Below are positions 54,512 through 62,070 of a stretch of 64,000 nt of DNA, one piece after another. A program made the translations under genes and the position numbers. The notes under the pieces were generated by a model. That model did no database searches and was not told the origin of the DNA. It was given only the letters and a program-made list of their open reading frames with translations. How positions within the stretch are numbered: position 1 is the stretch's first letter; each line of letters opens with the position of its first letter. This DNA comes from Neobacillus massiliamazoniensis (lineage in GTDB: Bacteria; Bacillota; Bacilli; Bacillales; Cytobacillaceae), in assembly GCF_001048695.1 (NCBI RefSeq), contig NZ_CVRB01000001.1:1550001-1614000 (forward strand), written 5' to 3'.

Positions 54512-54589
54512 GGCTGTGTTAAAGATCATTGTTGATTTTTGAAACTATGTTGATTGGAGCGCAAATCAACAGGCAAGTTTAACACAGCC
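54512..54589. repeat. Family B element, copy B6 (minimal, cassette-less)
   Basis: 78 bp with perfect GGCTGTGTTAAA / TTTAACACAGCC ends. The arms meet at GATTGGAGCG / CAAATCAAC, where the longer copies have a 107-bp or larger GC-rich cassette between two GGAGCG repeats. Confidence 0.88.
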
Positions 54590-54599
54590 AAAAAGGAAA

Positions 54600-54700
54600 G
54601 AGGATGCCTGAAACAAAGTGTCAGAGCCCTCAACATCCAATTTATAACTGAATATATATGGAGTGTTGAACGAAAGGCCAGACCCTTTAGGGACATCCTC
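54600..54700. repeat. Family C element, copy C4
   Basis: 101 bp, GAGGATGCCTGAAACAAAG to CCTTTAGGGACATCCTC, inner arms GTGTCAGAGCCC and GAGTGTTGAACGAAAGG; about 10 bp from element B6. Confidence 0.82.
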
Positions 54701-54712
54701 TTTTCTGTAATT

Positions 54713-54886
54713 TTATTCTTGAGCGCCTTCTAAAGCGGCATCAATGGTTCCTTCTGCATAAGTATCACTTACTTGCTCATGGGTGGTGGCAAATCCGGAT
54801 GATACTGGATCAGACTTTTTATAGTCGCCTGTATAAAAACTGCGCCCAGCTGCTTCCATGCTTTCGTTTTGATTCTTTTTACCCAT
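54713..54886 (-). CDS. YozQ-like (DUF4025) small protein
   Basis: 57-aa hydrophilic protein. The block SSGFATTHEQVSDTYAEGTID (residues ~29-48, given in full length 20 or less by key part THEQVSDTY.EG.ID) matches my recollection of the DUF4025/YozQ family, spore-related in Bacillus but of unknown function. The start chosen is ATG 54886 after AAGGAGTG; two nearby upstream codons lie in the ribosome site. Own promoter presumably in the gap with the next gene. Confidence 0.62.
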   Translation of the reverse strand: MGKKNQNESMEAAGRSFYTGDYKKSDPVSSGFATTHEQVSDTYAEGTIDAALEGAQE

Positions 54887-54971
54887 TAGAAACACTCCTT
54901 TTTAATTTGTTCATTGGTATTTTCATCTTTTTTTAAAAAAATTATCACAAAGTAACAGGAGTTGATTGGTT

Positions 54972-55118
54972 TTGAACAAAAAAAGTCAGATACCACCAAG
55001 GGAAGAATTGGACCAAGCCTTTCACTATCTACACGAGCAAATAACGAGAATTTCTGTAGAAGAGGAAGTAGAAATGGTTAGGCAGGAAAAAGAAGGGCTA
55101 GGAGAGCAATTTAGTTAA
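54972..55118 (+). CDS. Small acidic helical protein, unknown function
   Basis: 48-aa protein, TTG start 10 bases after CAGGAG. Composition is charged (PPREELDQAFHYLHEQ, ISVEEEVEMVRQEKEG) and likely helical with a short coiled coil. No recognised family. It lies 83 bp before the CDF transporter gene and might be co-transcribed. Real gene status is plausible from the ribosome site and coding-like composition, not proven. Confidence 0.5.
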   Translation: MNKKSQIPPREELDQAFHYLHEQITRISVEEEVEMVRQEKEGLGEQFS

Positions 55119-55201
55119 GTTGAAGTAAGGCAATTTTTTTTCTCTAGACCCATCTAGAAAATGTTAGGTATTATGTAAGAAGAAATTTGAGGTGGTCATA
55201 G

Positions 55202-56098
55202 ATGGATCAAAGAGAATCATTAGCGAAAAAAATAGCCTGGATTAGCGTTATTAGTAATATGATTCTTACAGTGGGTAAAATATTAATTGGATTGATAGGA
55301 AACAGTGATGCCGTATTTGCCGACGGAATCCATTCGGCTGCCGATGTTTTTGCATCGGCCATTGTTGTTTTCGTCATTAAAATATCGAACAAACCAGCAG
55401 ATAATGAGCATCCATATGGGCATGGTAAGGCAGAGGTGCTCGTTTCGGAAATTATTGGAATTTTACTTTTTCTAGTTTCCATATTTCTTGTTTTCGAAGG
55501 AATTAGCGGATTTTTTCATGAAATTGAAACACCAAGCCTTCTAGCTTTTTGGGTAGCTATTTTTTCCTATATTCTGAAGGTTTTGTTGTATAAAACATCG
55601 TTAAAAGTAGCCAAACAAAATAGCAGCAAGGCCATTGAGGCCATTGCGTATGATCATAAAGCAGATATTGTCGCCTCAGTTGCTGCCTCCATTGGGGTGC
55701 TAATTTCCATTGTTGGTGAACGGTTGAATCTTCACCTTTTACTTTATGGTGACAAGATTGCCAGTATTTTTGTCGCCTATTTAATTTTTAAAATAGCAAA
55801 GGAAATGTTGACGGAAGCCTTTGATATCTTGATTGAACGCAATGTGAACGCAGAGGTTCTTCAAGACTATATGGCGATTATTTCCGAATTTTCTGAGGTA
55901 AAACGTATCGACCGCATCAGGGCAAGGGAGCATGGGCATTATGTTTTAGTTGATATCCGAATTTCAATCGACCATAAGAAGACGATTAAAGAAGGTCATG
56001 ACCTCACTAAATCCATTAAACTAAAGTTAATGGAGAAGAATGATAACATCAAAGAAGTATTAATACATCTAAATCCATATTATTCAGATAGAACGTAA
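55202..56098 (+). CDS. Cation diffusion facilitator (CDF) efflux transporter
   Basis: 298-aa membrane exporter of divalent cations (Zn, Fe, Mn or Co) driven by H+ exchange. Six helices; the metal-site helices have FADGIHSAADVF (TM2) and YDHKADIVAS (TM5), and NEHPYGHGKAE lies in the loop between TM2 and TM3. The C-terminal cytosolic domain (~residues 205-298) is the usual dimerisation domain, ending VLIHLNP. ATG start after TGAGGTGG. Metal specificity cannot be assigned; B. subtilis relatives include MneP/MneS (Mn efflux). Confidence 0.88.
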   Translation: MDQRESLAKKIAWISVISNMILTVGKILIGLIGNSDAVFADGIHSAADVFASAIVVFVIKISNKPADNEHPYGHGKAEVLVSEIIGILLFLVSIFLVFEGISGFFHEIETPSLLAFWVAIFSYILKVLLYKTSLKVAKQNSSKAIEAIAYDHKADIVASVAASIGVLISIVGERLNLHLLLYGDKIASIFVAYLIFKIAKEMLTEAFDILIERNVNAEVLQDYMAIISEFSEVKRIDRIRAREHGHYVLVDIRISIDHKKTIKEGHDLTKSIKLKLMEKNDNIKEVLIHLNPYYSDRT

Positions 56099-56179
56099 TT
56101 GAATAAAAATCTCATTTGTGATTTTTTACGATTCGGTTTATGATAGGATTGATATGTATGAATGAAGGAGTTGATATTT

Positions 56180-56308
56180 TTGAGTCATTCCGTTGACCCG
56201 GACCCAAGTAGTCGCGGGGAAGTCAATATTACCTTTGAATTGATTGCATTGATTTCATCAAGAATATCAGCTTTGGAGAAGGAGAATGGCTTCCTCGAAT
56301 TTAGTTGA
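56180..56308 (+). CDS. Small protein upstream of corA
   Basis: 42-aa candidate protein starting with TTG 10 bases after GAAGGAG. Its sequence has a polar start (SHSVDPDPSSRGEVN) and a helical second half (FELIALISSRISALEKENGFLEF). The stop TGA runs into the GAGGAGG ribosome site of corA, so translation would be coupled. A leader peptide or small partner of CorA is conceivable. Family unknown. Confidence 0.5.
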   Translation: MSHSVDPDPSSRGEVNITFELIALISSRISALEKENGFLEFS

Positions 56309-56320
56309 GGAGGTTTTTAC

Positions 56321-57259
56321 ATGATCGAAATTTATAAAAGCGCCGAGACGGGAATATTAAATAAAGTAGATACCGTTTCAAAAGGCTGCTGGGTGAATAT
56401 GCATTCCCCAACAGAAGAGGAAATTAACAAAGTTGTTGACCATGCCCAAATATCGATTGATTTTATCAGGGATGCTCTGGATGATGAAGAGCGACCAAGG
56501 ATTGAAAGAGAAGAAGGCAATGTTTATATTATCGTTGACTTTCCATATTTTACTCACGATGATTCGGGATTTCCCATTTATGAAACAATCCCAATCGGTA
56601 TCATACTGACAGACGATTGTATCATTACGGTTTCATTGAAAGATTCGCCAATTTTGACAGATTTTATAAATGGTAAAGTGAAAGAGTTTTTTACCTTTAA
56701 AAAGACGAGATTTGCTCTACAGATTCTATTAGTCATTACTTCCTATTATCTTCGCTACTTAAAACAAATCAATAAGAAAACAAATGAAATTGAACGTGAA
56801 CTCCACCAATCGATGAAAAACAAAGAGTTATATGCGTTTTTGGCTCTTGAAAAAAGCCTTGTGTATTTTATGACTTCGTTAAAGTCGGATAAAGTCGTTT
56901 TGGATAAGATTTTCCGCTTTAATTATTTGAAAATGTATGAAGAAGATAAAGATTTATTAGACGATGTCATGATTGAAATAACGCAGGCAATTGAAATGGC
57001 TGATACATACAGCTCGATTTTAAGTGGAATGATGGATGCTTTTGCTTCCGTTATCTCTAACAATTTAAATATAGTTATGAAATATTTAACTTTAGTTACC
57101 ATCATTCTTTCTTTTCCAACGATGGTTTTCAGCTTTTATGGAATGAATGTAGATATACCTTTCCAGCATTCGCCGCATGCCTTTTTAATTACATTGCTTA
57201 TTTCTGTATTATTATCAGCATTAACGACCATTGTTTTTTGGAAAAGAAAATTTTTCTAA
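56321..57259 (+). CDS. CorA family magnesium/cobalt transporter
   Basis: 312-aa pentameric divalent-cation channel. Large N-terminal cytosolic funnel and long stalk helix (NKKTNEIERELHQSMKNK), then two C-terminal helices with the selectivity signature YGMN (residue ~274, FYGMNVDIPF) between them and a basic end (KRKFF). ATG start 6 bases after GAGGAGG. Resembles the YfjQ branch of B. subtilis. Usually constitutive Mg2+ uptake; no M-box riboswitch is seen upstream. Confidence 0.9.
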   Translation: MIEIYKSAETGILNKVDTVSKGCWVNMHSPTEEEINKVVDHAQISIDFIRDALDDEERPRIEREEGNVYIIVDFPYFTHDDSGFPIYETIPIGIILTDDCIITVSLKDSPILTDFINGKVKEFFTFKKTRFALQILLVITSYYLRYLKQINKKTNEIERELHQSMKNKELYAFLALEKSLVYFMTSLKSDKVVLDKIFRFNYLKMYEEDKDLLDDVMIEITQAIEMADTYSSILSGMMDAFASVISNNLNIVMKYLTLVTIILSFPTMVFSFYGMNVDIPFQHSPHAFLITLLISVLLSALTTIVFWKRKFF

Positions 57260-57261
57260 CA

Positions 57262-57290
57262 AAACCAGCCTTCCATTAGGCTGGTTTATT
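57262..57290 (+). terminator. Terminator after corA
   Basis: AAACCAGCC / GGCTGGTTT 9-bp stem, 8-nt loop, then ATTTGC; directly after the stop. Confidence 0.8.
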
Positions 57291-57373
57291 TGCTTTTTAA
57301 GGGTGACACAATTTGCATGATGTCTAAAAATGCTGTCGTAAATATTTTGAATTTTTAAATATTTATTAGTTGA

Positions 57374-57402
57374 TTGCTAGTTTTTGATAATGGTACTATT
57401 AA
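57374..57402 (+). promoter_or_regulatory. Candidate sigma-A promoter of dhaS
   Basis: TTGCTA, 17-bp spacer, TATTAA, 80 bp before the dhaS start. The predicted transcription start (~57409) coincides with the left edge of the cre box. Confidence 0.5.
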
Positions 57403-57409
57403 TTCGGGA

Positions 57410-57424
57410 TTGAAAACGCTATCA
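57410..57424. promoter_or_regulatory. CcpA-binding cre box upstream of dhaS
   Basis: TTGAAAACGCTATCA fits the cre consensus WTGNAANCGNWNNCW at every fixed position. It overlaps or directly follows the predicted start point of dhaS, a position that gives glucose repression in Bacillus. Confidence 0.65.
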
Positions 57425-57481
57425 TTTCGATTCCCTGCATTCTTTTGGATGTACATATGAAGTCAAAGGGAGGAAGAACAT

Positions 57482-58966
57482 TTGAGTCAAGTAGCAGTCA
57501 ATTTAAAAGAAAAGGTAGAAAAATTTTTACTGGGGAAAAAGAAACTGTACATTGATGGTCAATTTGTTGAAAGTCTCTCTCAAAAAACGTTTGATACGTA
57601 TAATCCAGCAACTGGGGAAGTGCTTGCAGCTGTTTACGAAGCAGGTCCGGAGGATATTGACCGCGCTGTAAAAGCAGCAAGAAAAGCATTTGATGAAGGT
57701 CCATGGTCGAAAATGGGCACTGCAGAACGCAGCCGCCTCATGTACAAATTAGCGGATTTAATGGAGCAAAATAAGGAAGAGCTTGCCCAATTAGAAACAC
57801 TCGATAACGGAAAACCAATCCGTGAAACGACTGCAGCGGATATTCCTGTTTCTATTGAGCATATGCGTTACTATGCAGGCTGGGCGACGAAAATCGTCGG
57901 TCAGACGATTCCAGTAAATGGACCATTCTTAAACTATACCCGTCATGAAGCAGTGGGAGTTGTCGGCCAGATTATTCCTTGGAACTTCCCATTATTAATG
58001 GCAATGTGGAAGCTAGGTGCAGCCTTAGCAACCGGTTGTACGGTTGTGCTAAAGCCAGCAGAACAAACTCCGCTTTCTGCTCTTTACTTAGCAGAATTAA
58101 TTCAAGAAGCCGGTTTCCCTCCTGGGGTTGTCAATATTGTTCCAGGCTTTGGCGAAACAGCCGGTCAGCCTTTGGTTGATCACCCGCTTGTTGATAAAAT
58201 TGCCTTCACTGGCTCCACAGAAGTTGGTAAGGCAATTATGGAAAGGGCAGCTAAAACGGTTAAACGGATAACACTTGAGCTTGGAGGAAAGTCACCTAAT
58301 ATTATTCTCCCTGATGCAGACCTAACTCAAGCCATTCCTGGGGCATTAAATGGAGTTATGTTTAATCAAGGCCAAGTATGCTGTGCCGGTTCAAGAGTCT
58401 TTATTCAGAAAAAACAATTTGATCATGTTGTTGCCGACATGGTCAGCCATGCGAAACAAATTAAACAAGGGGCAGGTCTACATGCTGACACTCAAATCGG
58501 ACCGCTTGTTTCCGAGGAGCAGCAAAACCGTGTTCTAGGATATATTGAAAAGGGCTTGAATGAAGGAGCAGAATTGTTAGTGGGTGGCGATAAGCCATAT
58601 GAACAAGGTTATTTCGTGTCACCAACTATTTTTGCAGATGTTCGTGATGAAATGACTATCGCCAAAGAGGAAATCTTTGGTCCTGTTATTTCAGCCCTTC
58701 CATACGAGGATTTAGATGATTTAATTGACCGTGCAAATAGCAGTCAATATGGTTTGGCTGCGGGTGTATGGACGAAGGATGTTACAAAAGCTCATTATAT
58801 TGCTAACCGCCTTCGTGCCGGTACTGTTTGGGTGAACTGCTACAATGCCTTTGATGCCGCATCCCCATTCGGCGGCTTTAAACAATCCGGAATTGGACGC
58901 GAAATGGGCTCATATGCACTAAACAACTACACAGAAGTGAAAAGTGTCTGGGTAGCTTTGAAATAG
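57482..58966 (+). CDS. dhaS: Aldehyde dehydrogenase, DhaS-like
   Basis: 494-aa NAD(P)+-dependent aldehyde dehydrogenase. Catalytic Cys in NQGQVCCAGSR (~residue 300), general base Glu in TLELGGKSPN (~residue 266), cofactor loop FTGSTEVG, IIPWNFPLLM Asn anion hole. Near full identity in layout to B. subtilis DhaS (495 aa), active on a range of aldehydes including 3-hydroxypropionaldehyde-type substrates. TTG start 7 bases after GGGAGGAAG. A perfect cre box upstream implies carbon catabolite repression. Confidence 0.92.
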   Translation: MSQVAVNLKEKVEKFLLGKKKLYIDGQFVESLSQKTFDTYNPATGEVLAAVYEAGPEDIDRAVKAARKAFDEGPWSKMGTAERSRLMYKLADLMEQNKEELAQLETLDNGKPIRETTAADIPVSIEHMRYYAGWATKIVGQTIPVNGPFLNYTRHEAVGVVGQIIPWNFPLLMAMWKLGAALATGCTVVLKPAEQTPLSALYLAELIQEAGFPPGVVNIVPGFGETAGQPLVDHPLVDKIAFTGSTEVGKAIMERAAKTVKRITLELGGKSPNIILPDADLTQAIPGALNGVMFNQGQVCCAGSRVFIQKKQFDHVVADMVSHAKQIKQGAGLHADTQIGPLVSEEQQNRVLGYIEKGLNEGAELLVGGDKPYEQGYFVSPTIFADVRDEMTIAKEEIFGPVISALPYEDLDDLIDRANSSQYGLAAGVWTKDVTKAHYIANRLRAGTVWVNCYNAFDAASPFGGFKQSGIGREMGSYALNNYTEVKSVWVALK

Positions 58967-58995
58967 GGTGCCTGATACCATAGGATATTTTTGTG

Positions 58996-59020
58996 ACTCG
59001 CCAATTGGCGAGTTTTTTAT
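58996..59020 (+). terminator. Terminator after dhaS
   Basis: ACTCGCCAA / TTGGCGAGT 9-bp palindrome followed by TTTTTAT. A GGTGCCTGATACCAT remnant similar to the palindrome at 18621 precedes it at ~58969. Confidence 0.8.
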
Positions 59021-59136
59021 TGTAGAGGAACAAACACTGCGGAGATTTATTGTTCCTTAGACTTAAAAAGGAAGTAATTGTTTGTGGATAAAAATGGGCA
59101 TACTATTATTTGTAAATACGGTCTAAGGAGGAAAAA

Positions 59137-59532
59137 ATGAAATCATTTATTGTTAGTTTTCATCAGGAAGATAATGTTGACAGTATGCAAATTCAAAAGC
59201 TTAATCAGGAAGATTTTGATAAAGCCGCAGCTGGAGGAACAAGGCATCTCTTCGAACTCGATACCAATATCGGATTCTTTGTATTTTTCGACGCGGAGGA
59301 TGCTGACGGCGTCGTTTCTTATTTGGTGCTTCAATATGAAGAAGAAAGTGAAGAGCCATCAGGGTGCTATTCTTTCAAACTTGAGGATTTTTATGAATTT
59401 ATGGCTCTATACTTAAATGACCTTGAATTTAGTGATGAAACAGAAGAAGAAGACGAAGAATACGGCCCAATCCATCATCTGGCCCATCTATTGTTCCATA
59501 TAGTTGAAGATGGGAATGACGTTGAGGTGTAA
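59137..59532 (+). CDS. Acidic cytosolic protein of unknown function
   Basis: 131-aa strongly acidic protein. N-terminal half with alternating beta-type segments (KSFIVSFHQEDN, GFFVFFDAEDADGVVSYLVLQYEEE), C-terminal half helical with a poly-acidic stretch (DETEEEDEEYG, residues ~99-109). No membrane segment, signal or known motif; one cysteine. ATG start 6 bases after AAGGAGG. Single gene between two terminators. I do not recognise it. Confidence 0.65.
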   Translation: MKSFIVSFHQEDNVDSMQIQKLNQEDFDKAAAGGTRHLFELDTNIGFFVFFDAEDADGVVSYLVLQYEEESEEPSGCYSFKLEDFYEFMALYLNDLEFSDETEEEDEEYGPIHHLAHLLFHIVEDGNDVEV

Positions 59533-59600
59533 AAAGTAGCGAAAATTACACTTTTTCTAGTTGATTTGTAAAAAACAAAATGCGAGAAATTCCCCATATA

Positions 59601-59640
59601 AAAAACAAAGCACTGAGGAAAACCCCAGTGCTTTGTTTTT
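59601..59640. terminator. Bidirectional terminator between the acidic-protein gene and the MFS exporter
   Basis: AAAAACAAAGCACTG / CAGTGCTTTGTTTTT, 15-bp perfect stem plus GG/CC in the loop, serving the two convergent genes; it overlaps the stop of the exporter by two bases. Confidence 0.92.
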
Positions 59641-61153
59641 AGCTTTTTGCTCCAGTCTTATTCGCAGTTACTACGCGGGCCTTACCCATGAAAAAGATCG
59701 TAATCGCAATAAGCGCAATAGGAATTAAGGCTAGCATAAAGGTATGAGTAATGGAATCTGACATCGCATGAACAATTTTATCCAAGATAAAACTAGGGAT
59801 TTTCGAACGCTGATCAGCTTGGAAGATTTCCCTAGGGTCTCCCATTTTAAAATTGCCGCCACCTTGCATGCCTTTAAATGCCTCTTTTAATTTATCAGCA
59901 AACAGATTTCCTTGAATGGTACCAAAGATCGTTACACCAAGCGTCATCCCAAAAGAGCGCAGGAACGAGTTCGTTGAGTTTGCTGTCCCGCGGTATTGCG
60001 GTTCCAGATTGTGTATGGATGCAGTAGGTAGTAAGGAGAAGGAGAAGCCAACTCCAAACCCAACAAGAATCATATAAATAGTAAGCAACCAGTGGGCAGT
60101 ATCAACAGTCATGCTGCTAAGTAAGTACATGCCAGCTACATAAGAAATAAATGAAACAAACATGATGTTGCGGTAAGACGTTTTTGCCATAAAGATACCG
60201 GCAATCGAGCTTCCGGCAACAGACCCCAGCATCATTGGTGTTAAAATTAACCCGGAATTTTTTGCAGAACCTCCGTATACAGCTTGAACGAAAATCGGAA
60301 TGAAGACAGTTAAAATAATGAAGGTACCACCATATAAGAACGCCAAAATTTGCGAGGCTGCAAACAAACGTCTTTTAAACAACCATAGTGGTAAAATCGG
60401 CTCTTCCGCTTTTAATTCGGCAATGAAAAAGGCCACAAAAAAGACGAAAAAGCTCACGAATAGGCTGATGATTTGAGCAGATTTCCAAGCATATTGTTTG
60501 CCGCCTAACTCCAATGCAAACATGAGACTGACTACAGAAATGACAAGGGTAATCGCTCCCCACCAATCAATTCTTTGCTTTGAATGCTGAAGGGATTCAT
60601 GGTAATAACGCATAATTAAAAAGATCGAAACGATTCCAATTGGAACATTGACATAAAAAATCCAATGCCAGCTAATATAGTCGGTAATATAAGCGCCTAA
60701 CAATGGTCCTAAGATACTTGCAGAACCGAATACTGCTCCTAGCAGTCCGGTCATTTTACCTCGATTTTCTGGAGGGAAAATATCGAAAACGATAGTAAAT
60801 GCAATTGGCATCAAAGCCCCCCCGCCAATCCCTTGTATAGCCCGGAAAATACTTAACTGAACGATACTTTGCGCTAATCCGCAAAGGGCAGATCCAACGA
60901 GGAACAGAATTGAACCAAACATAAAAAAGCGTTTCCGGCCGTACATATCGGATAGCTTCCCGAAAATCGGCATGCCTGCCATAACGGCTACCATGTAAGC
61001 GGAAGTTACCCAAATAAATTTATCAAACCCGCCAAGATCGGAAACAATCGTCGGCATTGCTGTTGCAACGATCGTGTTATCCATCGCTGCCATTAATATT
61101 CCCAGCAAGAGACCGGCGACTACGGGCTTAAGATTCGTGTCTTTTTTGATCAT
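59639..61153 (-). CDS. DHA2-family (EmrB/QacA type) multidrug exporter
   Basis: 504-aa proton-driven MFS transporter with 14 helices. Signature motifs: LDxTIVxxALP variant AAMDNTIVATAMPTI (helix 1), GKLSDMYGRKRFF (motif A), RAIQGIGGGALMPI (motif B) and GAVFGSASILGPLLGA (motif C of drug antiporters). ATG start; AAAGGAG lies upstream. Closest known type is B. subtilis Mdr/YusP, exporting fluoroquinolones and dyes, but the substrate here is unproven. Neither a regulator gene nor an operator is seen next to it. Confidence 0.87.
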   Translation of the reverse strand: MIKKDTNLKPVVAGLLLGILMAAMDNTIVATAMPTIVSDLGGFDKFIWVTSAYMVAVMAGMPIFGKLSDMYGRKRFFMFGSILFLVGSALCGLAQSIVQLSIFRAIQGIGGGALMPIAFTIVFDIFPPENRGKMTGLLGAVFGSASILGPLLGAYITDYISWHWIFYVNVPIGIVSIFLIMRYYHESLQHSKQRIDWWGAITLVISVVSLMFALELGGKQYAWKSAQIISLFVSFFVFFVAFFIAELKAEEPILPLWLFKRRLFAASQILAFLYGGTFIILTVFIPIFVQAVYGGSAKNSGLILTPMMLGSVAGSSIAGIFMAKTSYRNIMFVSFISYVAGMYLLSSMTVDTAHWLLTIYMILVGFGVGFSFSLLPTASIHNLEPQYRGTANSTNSFLRSFGMTLGVTIFGTIQGNLFADKLKEAFKGMQGGGNFKMGDPREIFQADQRSKIPSFILDKIVHAMSDSITHTFMLALIPIALIAITIFFMGKARVVTANKTGAKS

Positions 61154-61234
61154 AAAAGACTCCTTTCATATTTTTGCCACAGGATATAGTAATTTTATAT
61201 TATGGAAAGAATTGAGTCTACACTAATTAATACA

Positions 61235-61264
61235 GAAAAAGAGAGACTCTTTTAGAATCTCCCT
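61235..61264 (-). terminator. Probable terminator of the small flavoprotein gene
   Basis: GGGAGATTCT / AGAGTCTCTC imperfect stem (8 of 10 pairs) on the minus strand followed by TTTTTCTG. Confidence 0.55.
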
Positions 61265-61287
61265 TCAAAATTATTTATGGGTTTCCC

Positions 61288-61854
61288 CTATTTAGATTTT
61301 AAAATATCATGGTCAACATAGCGTGTGCCGTTTAATTCACTAATAACATTAATCGCAACCTTAGCACCGTCACCGGCAGTGATAATCGTATGCATACTTA
61401 CCCCAGCAATAGTTCCGGCCGCCCAAATTCCTTCAATATTTGTTTTTCCGGTAGCATCGACATCAATAATTGTTTTGATTCTTGGTTCTGTACCCGGTTT
61501 TGTGGTTAAACCAGCTTTTTCAGCAAGGTCTGCCAGCATTCCGGTTGCAACAATGATGTGCTTTGCTTCATATTGACTTTGTTCTGTTTCAACTTTAAAA
61601 CCGCCATCAATCTGACTAATGTTAGTTGCGGTGTCCTGGATAATTTCGGCCCCAAATTTCCGTGCCTGCTCTTTACCGGTCTCAACGAGGTCAGTACCAG
61701 TAATTTCTTTTACTCCATAATGATTTTCAATCCATGCCCGTTTCGTTACACTTTTGTCATGATCAATAACCACTGTTTTTTTACCAGCCTTAGCAGTGAA
61801 AAGGGCTGCACTTGCTCCTGTAGGTCCTGCGCCAATTACTAAAACATCATACAT
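61288..61854 (-). CDS. Small FAD-binding thioredoxin-reductase-like protein
   Basis: 188-aa flavoprotein. FAD fold VLVIGAGPTGASAALFTAKAGKKTVVIDHD at the N-terminus (key GxGxxG), HIIVATGM, and C-terminal GIWAAGTIAGVSMHTIITAGDGAKVAIN, the FAD-closing motif. The NADPH-binding domain and CxxC pair of thioredoxin reductase are missing: the protein is about 120 residues shorter than TrxR. The frame is intact, so this is a compact family form rather than a pseudogene. ATG start after AAAGGAGG. Function unknown. Confidence 0.78.
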   Translation of the reverse strand: MYDVLVIGAGPTGASAALFTAKAGKKTVVIDHDKSVTKRAWIENHYGVKEITGTDLVETGKEQARKFGAEIIQDTATNISQIDGGFKVETEQSQYEAKHIIVATGMLADLAEKAGLTTKPGTEPRIKTIIDVDATGKTNIEGIWAAGTIAGVSMHTIITAGDGAKVAINVISELNGTRYVDHDILKSK

Positions 61855-62070
61855 ATTTACTGCCTCCTTTTAATTTTATATATTTATTATCACTCTAGGA
61901 ATTTTAGAAGTAAAGTAAATGGTTCTAATAGAAAAAGACTCCATTCTGTCAAATAAAGTCGGTTATTTTTCGTTTACTATTGATGTCCTTTCAGGTAAAA
62001 TGTAAAACATATAAGAATAGTAGGAATTATTCTTTTGTTATAAAAAAATTACATTGGGGGGAAAGACAAA
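61855..62070. other. Gap between the small flavoprotein gene and the peptide-binding protein gene
   Basis: Divergent promoter region, AT-rich. No gene. TTCTAATAGAAAAAGA and TTTTCGTTTACTATTGATG stretches contain possible promoter hexamers, none convincing. Confidence 0.4.

Noticed and set aside
56100..56180. An M-box (magnesium) riboswitch ahead of corA.
   Set aside because: The gap is about 80 bp before the small upstream frame, too short for an M-box, and lacks its conserved helices.
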